A stretch of 16,179 nt of DNA, from the NCBI GenBank assembly GCA_052389895.1, contig JBQTHM010000040.1:1-16179 (forward strand). Reading direction: 5' to 3'. Source of the DNA: CAVVXX01 sp052389895. Lineage in GTDB: Bacteria > Pseudomonadota > Alphaproteobacteria > Micropepsales > Micropepsaceae. The position numbers and the translations under genes are program-made. The notes below the pieces were generated by a model. It searched no databases, was not told the origin of the DNA, and was given only the letters and a program-made list of their open reading frames with translations. Below are positions 1 to 13,099 of this stretch, piece by piece (the stretch's first letter is position 1; every line of letters begins with the position of its first letter).

Positions 1-129
1 CCGGGCGACAATGTGACCATGGAAGTGGAGCTCATCGTTCCCATCGCCATGGAAGAAAAGCTCCGCTTCGCCATCCGCGAGGGCGGAAGAACCGTCGGCG
101 CCGGCGTCGTCGCCAAGATCATTAAATGA
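1..129 (+). CDS. tuf: Elongation factor Tu, C-terminal fragment (5' end outside window)
   Basis: The first 42 codons in frame 1 read as the extreme C-terminus of EF-Tu: PGDNVTMEVELI near the start, then RFAIREGGRTVGAG, and the ending VVAKIIK before a TGA stop. This is the last part of the C-terminal beta-barrel (domain 3), which contacts the tRNA T-stem and EF-Ts in known EF-Tu structures. EF-Tu is the cytosolic GTPase that delivers aminoacyl-tRNA to the ribosomal A site. The gene is cut by the window edge, so its start, G domain and promoter cannot be judged. A tRNA-Trp gene follows 48 bases downstream, the usual order in many proteobacteria. A second tuf begins at 16053 in the same direction. 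No clear terminator lies between this stop and the tRNA, so co-transcription with the tRNA is possible. Confidence 0.97.
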   Translation, partial: PGDNVTMEVELIVPIAMEEKLRFAIREGGRTVGAGVVAKIIK

Positions 130-177
130 AGGCGGTGCGATGCCACTGTATCGAGTAGGTGCTAGCGAAAGAGAGTT

Positions 178-253
<76 letters not shown>

Positions 254-286
254 GCTTGAGAAACAGGTGCAGAAAAGAACGTGAAA

Positions 287-538
287 ATGGCGGACGACGT
301 TACCAGAGACGTAACGAAGGGCGAAGCGGATGCCGAACCGGCACGCCGGACGAATCCCATTCAGTTTTTTCGCGAGGTGCGCCGCGAAACATCGAAGGTT
401 ACGTGGCCGACATGGAAGGAAACGCGGCTGACCACGATCATGGTGTTCATCATGGTGTTTCTGACCATGATTTTCTTTTTCGTAGTGGATACGGCTTTGG
501 GCTACGGCGCGAAGTTGCTGTTGAGCCTGGGCGGGTAA
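287..538 (+). CDS. secE: SecE, preprotein translocase subunit
   Basis: This encodes an 83-residue single-span SecE, the small essential subunit that clamps SecY in the inner-membrane SecYEG channel. The N-terminal third is hydrophilic. It is followed by the family signature RREVT-like segment FFREVRRETSKVTWP at about residues 27-41, which forms the amphipathic cytoplasmic helix. One transmembrane segment follows at about 47-68, then a short tail. It is the short one-helix form, unlike the three-helix E. coli protein. The start is uncertain: ATG at 287 is chosen because it gives MADDV, but an in-frame GTG at 281 would add two codons. Neither has a good Shine-Dalgarno; AGGTG at 265-269 sits far upstream. 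nusG starts seven bases after the stop, the standard secE-nusG pair. Confidence 0.95.
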   Translation: MADDVTRDVTKGEADAEPARRTNPIQFFREVRRETSKVTWPTWKETRLTTIMVFIMVFLTMIFFFVVDTALGYGAKLLLSLGG

Positions 539-545
539 GCGAACG

Positions 546-1100
546 ATGACGGATCAGACGACAACCGACACCAACGCACGCTGGTACATCGTGCACACGT
601 ACTCGAACTTCGAAAAGAAGGCCGCGGAGGAAATTCGCCACCAGGCCAAGGTTCAGGGGCTGACGGATTTGATCCAGGAAGTGCTGGTGCCAACAGAAGA
701 GGTCGTCGAGGTGAGGCGCGGGCACAAGGTGAATGCGGAGCGCAAGTTTCTGCCGGGATATGTGCTGGTGAAGGCCGATCTTACGAACGAGGCCTACCAT
801 TTGATCAAGAACGTGCCGAAGGTGACGGGGTTTCTTGGCCAGAACAACAAACCGATGCCGCTGCGCCAGGCCGAAGTGGATCGCATTCTGAACCAGGTAC
901 AGGAAGGCGCCGAACGGCCGAAGCCTTCCATCACCTTTGAAGTGGGCGAGCAGGTGCGCGTGTCCGACGGGCCATTCACCTCGTTCAACGGCGTGGTCGA
1001 GGAAGTGGATGATGACCGCTCGCGCCTGAAAGTTGCCGTGTCCATCTTCGGCCGCGCGACGCCGGTGGAGCTCGAGTTTACGCAGGTCGAGAAGCTTTAA
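546..1100 (+). CDS. nusG: Transcription termination/antitermination factor NusG
   Basis: This is a 184-residue NusG of normal length. The NGN domain spans about residues 11-115, starting at RWYIVHTYSNFEKKA and including the core KFLPGYVLV at 67-75, which binds the beta' clamp helices of RNA polymerase. The C-terminal KOW domain spans about 131-184, with FEVGEQVRV, SFNGVVEEV and FGRATPVEL. In known systems this domain binds Rho or ribosomal protein S10, so NusG either helps Rho termination or couples transcription to translation. There is no inserted extra domain. It follows secE by seven bases with no strong Shine-Dalgarno, which suggests translational coupling. The polymerase subunits it binds are encoded a few kilobases downstream in the same direction. 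Confidence 0.98.
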   Translation: MTDQTTTDTNARWYIVHTYSNFEKKAAEEIRHQAKVQGLTDLIQEVLVPTEEVVEVRRGHKVNAERKFLPGYVLVKADLTNEAYHLIKNVPKVTGFLGQNNKPMPLRQAEVDRILNQVQEGAERPKPSITFEVGEQVRVSDGPFTSFNGVVEEVDDDRSRLKVAVSIFGRATPVELEFTQVEKL

Positions 1101-1102
1101 CC

Positions 1103-1125
1103 GCGGGAGGGCCGCGCCGGCCCGC
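1103..1125 (+). other. GC-rich stem-loop in the nusG-rplK gap
   Basis: The 59-base gap between nusG and rplK holds an inverted repeat: GGGCCG (1109-1114), loop CGC, CGGCCC (1118-1123). A competing fold pairs GCGGG (1103-1107) with CCCGC (1121-1125) around a short CCG/CGG stem and leaves a one-sided AGGG bulge. No T-run follows, so it is not an intrinsic terminator. In E. coli the L1 protein represses the rplK-rplA mRNA by binding just upstream of rplK, so the position suits such a site. I cannot confirm an L1-binding motif. Confidence 0.35.
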
Positions 1126-1159
1126 ATGCACCGCAAACCGCTAAGGAGGCGGCAACAAG

Positions 1160-1588
1160 GTGGCGAAAAAGGTCGTTGGATACATCAAGTTGCAGGTGCC
1201 CGCCGGCAGTGCGAATCCGTCGCCGCCGATCGGCCCAGCTTTGGGTCAGCGCGGTCTCAACATCATGGAATTCTGCAAGGCGTTCAACGCCAAAACGCAG
1301 CAGATGGAAAAGGGCATGCCGATTCCGGTGAACATCACGGTGTTTTCGGACAAGTCCTTCGCCTTTGAAATGAAGACCGCGCCCGCCACCTACTTTTTGA
1401 AGAAGGCGGCGAAACTGGAGTCCGGCGCGAAAGCACCCGGGCGCGAACCTGTCGGATCAGTTACCAAAGCGCAGATCCGCGAAATCGCACAGGCGAAAAT
1501 GAAGGATTTGAACGCGAACGACGTCGAAATGGCCATGCGGCTGATCGAAGGTTCGGCGCGCTCGATGGGCATCGAGGTGAAGCCATGA
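1160..1588 (+). CDS. rplK: 50S ribosomal protein L11
   Basis: This is a 142-residue L11, the usual bacterial length. The N-terminal domain begins MAKKVVGYIKLQV and carries the proline-rich PPIGPALGQRGLNI region, which in other bacteria is bound by thiostrepton-type antibiotics and contacts the GTPase-associated centre. The C-terminal domain, with AQAKMKDLNAND and the ending RSMGIEV, binds 23S rRNA helices 43-44. L11 works beside the L10-L12 stalk during factor-driven GTP hydrolysis and is needed for RelA activation in the stringent response. The start is a GTG at 1160, supported by AAGGAGG at 1143-1149 and by the conserved N-terminus. The stop overlaps the rplA start in an ATGA, so L11 and L1 are almost certainly translationally coupled. 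Confidence 0.98.
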   Translation: MAKKVVGYIKLQVPAGSANPSPPIGPALGQRGLNIMEFCKAFNAKTQQMEKGMPIPVNITVFSDKSFAFEMKTAPATYFLKKAAKLESGAKAPGREPVGSVTKAQIREIAQAKMKDLNANDVEMAMRLIEGSARSMGIEVKP

Positions 1589-2289
1589 AAAGACCCTCGA
1601 AGCGTTTTGCCAGGGCTGTGGAAGGCCTCGATCGCACCAGAGCCTATCCGCTGGAAGAAGCGGTGAAGTTCGTCAAGAGCGGGGCGACCGCCAAGTTCGA
1701 CGAAACTGTCGAAGTTGCGATCAATCTGGGCGTGGACCCCAAACACGCGGACCAGATGGTTCGCGGCGTTGTTTCGCTGCCCAATGGTTCGGGTCGGAAG
1801 GCGCGTGTGGCCGTGTTCGCCAAGGGTGCGAAGGCCGACGAGGCGCGCGCGGCGGGCGCGGACATTGTTGGCGCAGAAGATTTGGCTGAGAGGGTCAACA
1901 AGGGCGATATCGACTTCGACCGCTGCATCGCGACTCCCGACATGATGGGGGTCGTGGGCCGCTTGGGTAAAGTGCTCGGTCCGCGCGGTTTGATGCCGAA
2001 CCCGAAGGTCGGCACCGTTACTATGGATGTCACGCAGGCAGTGCGGGACGCCAAAGGCGGCGCAGTCGAATTCCGAGTGGAAAAGGCCGGCATCGTGCAT
2101 GTCGGCGTAGGCAAGGCGAGTTTCGACGAGAAGGCGCTGGTGCAAAACGCGCGCGCACTTATCGATTCTGTCGTGAAGGCGCGCCCCTCCGGCGTCAAAG
2201 GCACCTATCTGAAAAAGATTTCCATCAGCTCGACCATGGGTCCCGGCGTGAAAGTCGCGCTCGGTTCCATCGGTCAGGCGGAAGCATAG
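1585..2289 (+). CDS. rplA: 50S ribosomal protein L1
   Basis: This is a 234-residue L1, full length for bacteria. Family landmarks run in order: the N-terminal FARAVEGLDRTRAYPLEEAV, the FDETVEVAINLGVDPKHADQ strand that contacts RNA, LPNGSGRK, and the domain II signature GKVLGPRGLMPNPKVGT at roughly residues 129-145. Domain I resumes with GAVEFRVEKAGIVH and ends with the ISSTMGPGVKV segment. L1 forms the mobile stalk that helps release deacylated tRNA from the E site, and in E. coli it represses its own rplK-rplA mRNA. The ATG overlaps the rplK stop (ATGA), with GAGGTGA at 1574-1580 as its ribosome binding site. A structured leader of about 210 bases separates it from rplJ. Confidence 0.98.
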   Translation: MKRPSKRFARAVEGLDRTRAYPLEEAVKFVKSGATAKFDETVEVAINLGVDPKHADQMVRGVVSLPNGSGRKARVAVFAKGAKADEARAAGADIVGAEDLAERVNKGDIDFDRCIATPDMMGVVGRLGKVLGPRGLMPNPKVGTVTMDVTQAVRDAKGGAVEFRVEKAGIVHVGVGKASFDEKALVQNARALIDSVVKARPSGVKGTYLKKISISSTMGPGVKVALGSIGQAEA

Positions 2290-2299
2290 GAGGAGAATT

Positions 2300-2317
2300 C
2301 CGGCGGGCGATCGCCGG
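2300..2317 (+). other. Stem-loop just after rplA
   Basis: A perfect 6-bp hairpin, CCGGCG (2300-2305), loop GGCGAT, CGCCGG (2312-2317), starts eleven bases after the rplA stop and directly precedes the L10-leader fold. It has no T-run, so it is not a classical terminator. It may be a 5' helix of the leader, an RNA-processing element or a brake on 3' decay. An internal 10-base palindrome (2306-2315) gives an alternative pairing. Confidence 0.45.
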
Positions 2318-2394
2318 TGCCTGTCCAAGACCGCAGGTGTCCCGCGAGGGACTTAATCAGTGCCTGCGCAGACAGGGTTCGGGTTTGAACCCTG
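2318..2394 (+). promoter_or_regulatory. Ribosomal protein L10 leader (rplJ autoregulatory RNA)
   Basis: The rplJ leader matches the general L10-leader architecture. A closing stem CCTGTC (2320-2325) pairs with GACAGG (2371-2376). The one-sided CAAGACC linker leads to an inner stem GCAGG (2333-2337)/CCTGC (2363-2367), and a TCCC/GGGA hairpin capped by a GCGA tetraloop lies at 2340-2351. In known bacteria the L10(L12)4 complex binds such an RNA and lowers rplJL translation when ribosomal proteins exceed rRNA. A second hairpin, CAGGGTTC (2373-2380)/GAACCCTG (2387-2394), shares bases 2373-2376 with the closing stem, so the two cannot form fully at once. The fold is drawn by eye; a covariance-model search would confirm the family. 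Confidence 0.85.
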
Positions 2395-2404
2395 GGACGG
2401 GAAA

Positions 2405-2481
2405 CGCGAAAGCGAGTTCGCGAAAGGCGGACGCGCGTTCGTGAAGTGTCACAGGGGGAAGTCCGGGTCGCCACGGGCTTC
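2405..2481 (+). promoter_or_regulatory. Distal part of rplJ leader: two further hairpins before the RBS
   Basis: Between the L10-leader core and the rplJ start lie two more possible hairpins. One is CGCGAA (2405-2410)/TTCGCG (2417-2422) with a six-base loop. The other is GAAGTCCG (2458-2465)/CGGGCTTC (2474-2481) with one G-T pair and an eight-base loop. The second ends seven bases before the AAGGAG ribosome binding site at 2489-2494, so its formation or re-pairing could alter access to it. I see no promoter with good -35 and -10 boxes in the rplA-rplJ gap, so rplJ is probably read from upstream. Confidence 0.45.
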
Positions 2482-2499
2482 CGTTGAGAAGGAGTGGGT

Positions 2500-3015
2500 A
2501 TGGAAAGAGCTCGGAAAGCGGAAGTCGTCGACGAGCTGAAAGGGCTTTTTGGCGAAGCCGGTACCGTGGTTGTCGCCCACTATACCGGCATGACGGTCGC
2601 CGAAATGAGCGACCTCCGCTCGCGTATGCGCAAAGTGGGGGCCTCGTTTCGCGTGGCGAAGAACCGTCTTGCCAGGCGTGCGTTGGACGGAACGCCGGTC
2701 GCAGGCATTGCCGCACTCTTTGCGGGGCCGACAGGGATCGCCTTTTCGAAGGATCCCGTCGCCGCAGCCAAGGTTGCGGTTGCCTACGCCAGGGACAACG
2801 CCAAGCTCGTCGTTCTGGGCGGCGCGATGGGCACGAATGTGCTCGATGTGGAAGGGGTCAAGGCCTTGGCCTCGCTGCCTTCGCTTGACGAGCTGCGCGG
2901 AAGAATCGTGGGCCTCTTTCAGGCGCCGGCGGCGAAGCTTGCCACCGTGCTTCAGGCGCCTGCAACCCAAGTCGCACGCGTGGTTTCGGCGTACGCCAAA
3001 AAGGAAGCGGCATAG
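2500..3015 (+). CDS. rplJ: 50S ribosomal protein L10
   Basis: This encodes a 171-residue L10. The N-terminal rRNA-binding domain starts MERARKAEVVDELKGLF and includes GTVVVAHYTGMTV and the signature SFRVAKNRLARRAL at about residues 47-60. The C-terminal helical tail, after LPSLDELRGRIVGLF, is where L7/L12 dimers dock to form the stalk that recruits EF-Tu and EF-G. The start is taken at ATG 2500, because AAGGAG (2489-2494) lies five bases upstream and the protein then begins with the conserved MERA. A longer in-frame GTG at 2494 would overlap that ribosome binding site. L10 with L12 is expected to repress its own message through the leader upstream. rplL follows after 43 bases. Confidence 0.98.
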   Translation: MERARKAEVVDELKGLFGEAGTVVVAHYTGMTVAEMSDLRSRMRKVGASFRVAKNRLARRALDGTPVAGIAALFAGPTGIAFSKDPVAAAKVAVAYARDNAKLVVLGGAMGTNVLDVEGVKALASLPSLDELRGRIVGLFQAPAAKLATVLQAPATQVARVVSAYAKKEAA

Positions 3016-3058
3016 GTACTGGAAATCCTCAACATCGAACCCGATATAGGAGACATCA

Positions 3059-3439
3059 ATGGCAAATCTTCAGAAGCTGGTGGACGAACTGTCCGGCCTC
3101 ACTGTCATCGAAGCAGCGGAACTTTCTAAGCTGCTGGAGGAGAAGTGGGGTGTGTCGGCGGCCGTCCCGATGGCCATGGCAATGCCCGCCGCGGGAGCCG
3201 CGGCTGGTGCCGCGCCCGTGGCCGAAAAGACCGAGTTCACCGTTATCCTCGCCGATGCCGGCGCCAACAAGATCAATGTCATCAAGGAAGTCCGTGCGAT
3301 AACGGGCTTGGGCCTCAAGGAAGCGAAGGACTTGGTCGAGGGCGCACCAAAAGAGGTCAAGCACGATATCGGCAAGGACGAGGCAGAGAAGATCAAGAAA
3401 CAGCTCGAAACCGCTGGCGCGAAGGTCGAGCTGAAATAA
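3059..3439 (+). CDS. rplL: 50S ribosomal protein L7/L12
   Basis: This is a 126-residue L7/L12. The N-terminal dimerization domain (about residues 1-34, LQKLVDELSGLTVIEAAELSKLL in outline) attaches the protein to L10. A flexible hinge rich in Ala, Pro and Met follows at about 38-56. The C-terminal domain (about 58-126) contains EFTVIL, the factor-binding helix with KINVIKEVRAITGLGLKEAK, and GAKVELK at the end. L12 is the only multi-copy ribosomal protein and recruits and stimulates the translational GTPases, including the EF-G and EF-Tu encoded at the end of this window. The ribosome binding site is AGGAG at 3048-3052, six bases from the ATG. A structured 121-base spacer separates it from rpoB. 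Confidence 0.98.
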   Translation: MANLQKLVDELSGLTVIEAAELSKLLEEKWGVSAAVPMAMAMPAAGAAAGAAPVAEKTEFTVILADAGANKINVIKEVRAITGLGLKEAKDLVEGAPKEVKHDIGKDEAEKIKKQLETAGAKVELK

Positions 3440-3444
3440 GGAGG

Positions 3445-3467
3445 CGTGAGCCGTTGGACGGCTGACG
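3445..3467 (+). other. Stem-loop directly after rplL
   Basis: A short inverted repeat, AGCCGT (3449-3454), loop TGG, ACGGCT (3458-3463), can be extended by CGT (3445-3447)/ACG (3465-3467) across one mismatch. It begins six bases after the rplL stop. It lacks a T-run. In E. coli the rplL-rpoB spacer contains an RNase III processing site as well as an attenuator, so a processing role is possible but unproven here. Confidence 0.4.
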
Positions 3468-3480
3468 CGTTGAGGTGCAT

Positions 3481-3535
3481 GCCCGGGTCCACTGGCGGTG
3501 AAGCCCGCCGGAGGGCACGGGGTTTTTCGCTTTTT
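3481..3535 (+). terminator. Candidate attenuator (partial terminator) between rplL and rpoB
   Basis: A GC-rich hairpin can be drawn: GGCGG (3494-3498), loop TGAAGC, CCGCC (3505-3509). It extends outward through TCC (3488-3490)/GGA (3510-3512) and GCCC (3481-3484)/GGGC (3513-3516), with GGG and ACT unpaired on the left arm. Two T-runs follow (3523-3527 and 3531-3535), though they start six bases after the stem. An imperfect hairpin with a displaced T-run fits partial termination. This would lower polymerase-subunit output relative to ribosomal proteins, as the known E. coli rplL-rpoB attenuator does. Confidence 0.5.
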
Positions 3536-3560
3536 AACGAGTGGTTAAAGGACCCGGGAA

Positions 3561-7643
<4,083 letters not shown>

Positions 7644-7673
7644 GCAGGAAAAAGTTTCGAGAGAGGCGGAGTA

Positions 7674-11855
<4,182 letters not shown>

Positions 11856-11877
11856 ATCGCACATAGGTCGCGTGCTG

Positions 11878-11908
11878 GGGCCGTCCGGCGCTTCCGGGCG
11901 GCCCTTTT
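11878..11908 (+). terminator. Intrinsic terminator after rpoC
   Basis: An 11-bp hairpin with one G-T pair, GGGCCGTCCGG (11878-11888) with CCGGGCGGCCC (11894-11904), encloses the loop CGCTT and runs directly into TTTT (11905-11908). This is a textbook Rho-independent terminator. It begins 22 bases after the rpoC stop and should end most rplKAJL-rpoBC transcripts. The T-run is short, so some readthrough into the next gene is possible. Confidence 0.9.
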
Positions 11909-11927
11909 CCATTTACAAGGGGGAACC

Positions 11928-12707
11928 ATGGCACTTCGGCTTTACTGGGTCCTGGCATTCGCGTTGGCCTGGGCAATTACCATTCCGCTCGCGCTCGATG
12001 TCCATCGAGTAACGGATTTCGGCATACCCCAAGCCGCTGGAGTTCTTATAGGCTTCGCACCGGCCATCGCCGCAGTTATTGCTGCGATCGTCGAAGGCCG
12101 CGTTGGAGAGCTGTGGTCGCGCGTAATCAAGCTGCGCGCACCAATCTGGGCGTACATGACCGCGCTGTCGCTGCCGGTTCTGTTTCTTGCTGCGCCTTTC
12201 GTCGTGGCGGGGGTCACGGGCAGCGCGCCACCGAGGCTGTATTTCGACCCGACCGTGGCGATTTTTGCGGGGGCGTGGTTCGTTCTTGCATTGGGCGAGG
12301 AAATCGGCTGGCGCGGCTACGCGCTGCCAAAACTGATGGAACGGCGCTCGTTTCTTACGGCGGCGTCAATTCTGGGCGTCTTGTGGACCATTTGGCACTT
12401 CCCAAAGCTGTTCGCGAGCCCGTATCTGCCTGGTTTCGCCGAGGCGCTTCCGCAAATAGGGCTTTTTTCGGTCCAGATTTTTCTCGCCAACGTGATCATC
12501 TGCTGGCTTTTTCAACGGAGCGGCGCGGTGCTCGAGGCCGCGATCTATCACACGGCGTTCAATACGGTCGCAACGGTTCATCCCATGGCTGCACTGGACC
12601 TGTCGGTCACAGCGGCGACGGGCTTGGCGGCGCTCTTGATAGTGGTCTTTGATCCAAGGGCGGGCCGCGTGACGCCACCCAAAAAGGCGGCGAGGGCGAT
12701 GGGCTGA
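11928..12707 (+). CDS. CPBP-family (Abi/CAAX-like) intramembrane metalloprotease
   Basis: This encodes a 259-residue polytopic membrane protein with about seven or eight hydrophobic segments (roughly 3-22, 36-55, 76-97, 108-123, 143-160, 178-195, 200-215, 225-242). It carries the CPBP motifs in order: EEIGWRG with E124, E125 and R129; a WxxxH motif ending at H157, with W153 where F is usual; and H208xxxN212 after the RSG at 197-199. These Glu and His residues form the predicted active site inside the membrane. Relatives include Rce1-type CAAX proteases and bacteriocin-immunity proteins, but most bacterial members have unknown substrates, and no bacteriocin gene lies nearby. AGGGGG at 11918-11923 is the ribosome binding site. 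It sits between the rpoC terminator and the rpsL promoter, a place normally free of such genes, and no promoter of its own is evident. Confidence 0.88.
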   Translation: MALRLYWVLAFALAWAITIPLALDVHRVTDFGIPQAAGVLIGFAPAIAAVIAAIVEGRVGELWSRVIKLRAPIWAYMTALSLPVLFLAAPFVVAGVTGSAPPRLYFDPTVAIFAGAWFVLALGEEIGWRGYALPKLMERRSFLTAASILGVLWTIWHFPKLFASPYLPGFAEALPQIGLFSVQIFLANVIICWLFQRSGAVLEAAIYHTAFNTVATVHPMAALDLSVTAATGLAALLIVVFDPRAGRVTPPKKAARAMG

Positions 12708-12896
12708 AGAACCTGCATGGCAAGTCTCTGACAACAAAGGGAAAATTGCATTCTTGTTCGCGAGAGCATGTCCCTGAGTTCGGGGCGGCCAATTTGAAGA
12801 ACTCTTGTTTCACTGGAATGCCATCAACAGCCCGCCAGTAAGTCGCGAATGGCTGCACGTCGGCGGATTTTCAAGCAAAACTGCGGCTTTCAGCTA
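12708..12896 (+). other. Non-coding gap after the CPBP gene, nothing firmly assigned
   Basis: These 189 bases hold no ORF with a credible ribosome binding site and family match. One small hairpin, TCTTG (12752-12756)/CGAGA (12761-12765) with a TTCG tetraloop, is visible, but no T-run follows, so the CPBP gene has no clear terminator. The stretch ends at the probable str-operon promoter. Base composition here is more AT-rich in places (for example around 12735-12760) than the neighbouring genes. Confidence 0.5.
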
Positions 12897-12926
12897 TTGA
12901 CGCGCCGCAACGCGCGCCGATATATA
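12897..12926 (+). promoter_or_regulatory. Probable sigma-70-type promoter of the str operon (rpsL-rpsG-fusA-tuf)
   Basis: A -35 box TTGACG (12897-12902) is followed after 18 bases by TATATA (12921-12926) as the -10 box. A register of 17 or 16 bases is also possible within GATATATA. The match to the housekeeping consensus is good, and this is the only such pair I see in the rpoC-rpsL region. Transcription would start near 12932 and give a leader of about 165 bases before the rpsL ATG. Confidence 0.7.
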
Positions 12927-12931
12927 CCCCC

Positions 12932-13086
12932 ACCTTCGTGGCAGGCATTGTCGGCGCACACACGTCGAAACGCTGCCGAGAAGCCGGTCGATCCGAGTGA
13001 TGCGCGACCCGGTGCAGAACGCGCCCGGTCCTCCGCGTTTTCAGGCCACCCGACAGGGATGGCCTTTTCGGTTTTGACGTGACGTT
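12932..13086 (+). promoter_or_regulatory. Structured 5' leader of the str operon
   Basis: The predicted untranslated leader can fold in several ways. CCGGTCG (12984-12990) pairs with CGACCcGG (13005-13012) leaving one bulged C. Alternatively GCGCG (13002-13006) pairs with CGCGC (13020-13024), which uses overlapping bases. The leader ends in a terminator-like hairpin at 13044-13068. E. coli controls its str operon by S7 binding in a long rpsL-rpsG spacer, but here that spacer is only nine bases. A 5' leader target is therefore a reasonable alternative. No known leader family is recognised; this is inference from position and pairing. Confidence 0.4.
13044..13068 (+). terminator. Terminator-like hairpin just upstream of rpsL (candidate attenuator)
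   Basis: GGCCACCC (13044-13051), loop GACA, then GGG (13056-13058), a bulged A and TGGCC (13060-13064) form an 8-bp stem followed at once by TTTT (13065-13068) and, after CGG, another TTTT (13072-13075). It lies only 18 bases before the GGAAAGG ribosome binding site of rpsL and downstream of the predicted promoter. It would therefore stop transcripts of the operon it precedes unless regulated. Confidence 0.5.
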
Positions 13087-13099
13087 GGAAAGGCAAAGG

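Noticed and set aside
130..177. Possible promoter for tRNA-Trp/secE in the gap after tuf
   Set aside because: TATC and TAG-like fragments are present, but no -35 partner at proper spacing can be defended, so no promoter is called.
256..549. A 97-codon ORF in another frame over secE
   Set aside because: It is a frame shadow of secE, starts with TTG just after the tRNA and has an Arg- and Gly-rich sequence with no family features.
2373..2394. Hairpin resembling a tRNA T-arm in the rplJ leader
   Set aside because: The stem is 8 bp with a six-base loop and there is no acceptor, D or anticodon arm around it. It is better read as an alternative hairpin of the L10 leader.
2494..2499. Upstream GTG start for rplJ
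   Set aside because: It overlaps the AAGGAG site that serves ATG 2500, and the conserved L10 N-terminus begins MERA at 2500.
13074..13079. Second TTGACG, identical to the -35 box of the str promoter
   Set aside because: A -10 box at the proper distance would fall at the rpsL start codon, and no TATAAT-like sequence is there.
12849..13082. A 77-codon plus-strand ORF in the gap before rpsL
   Set aside because: It runs across the probable str promoter and the terminator-like hairpin, has no good ribosome binding site and has no recognisable family features.
13079..13099. Upstream GTG start for rpsL
   Set aside because: It would add seven residues not seen in S12 and would place the GGAAAGG ribosome binding site inside the gene. 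The conserved protein starts MPTVNQL at 13100.
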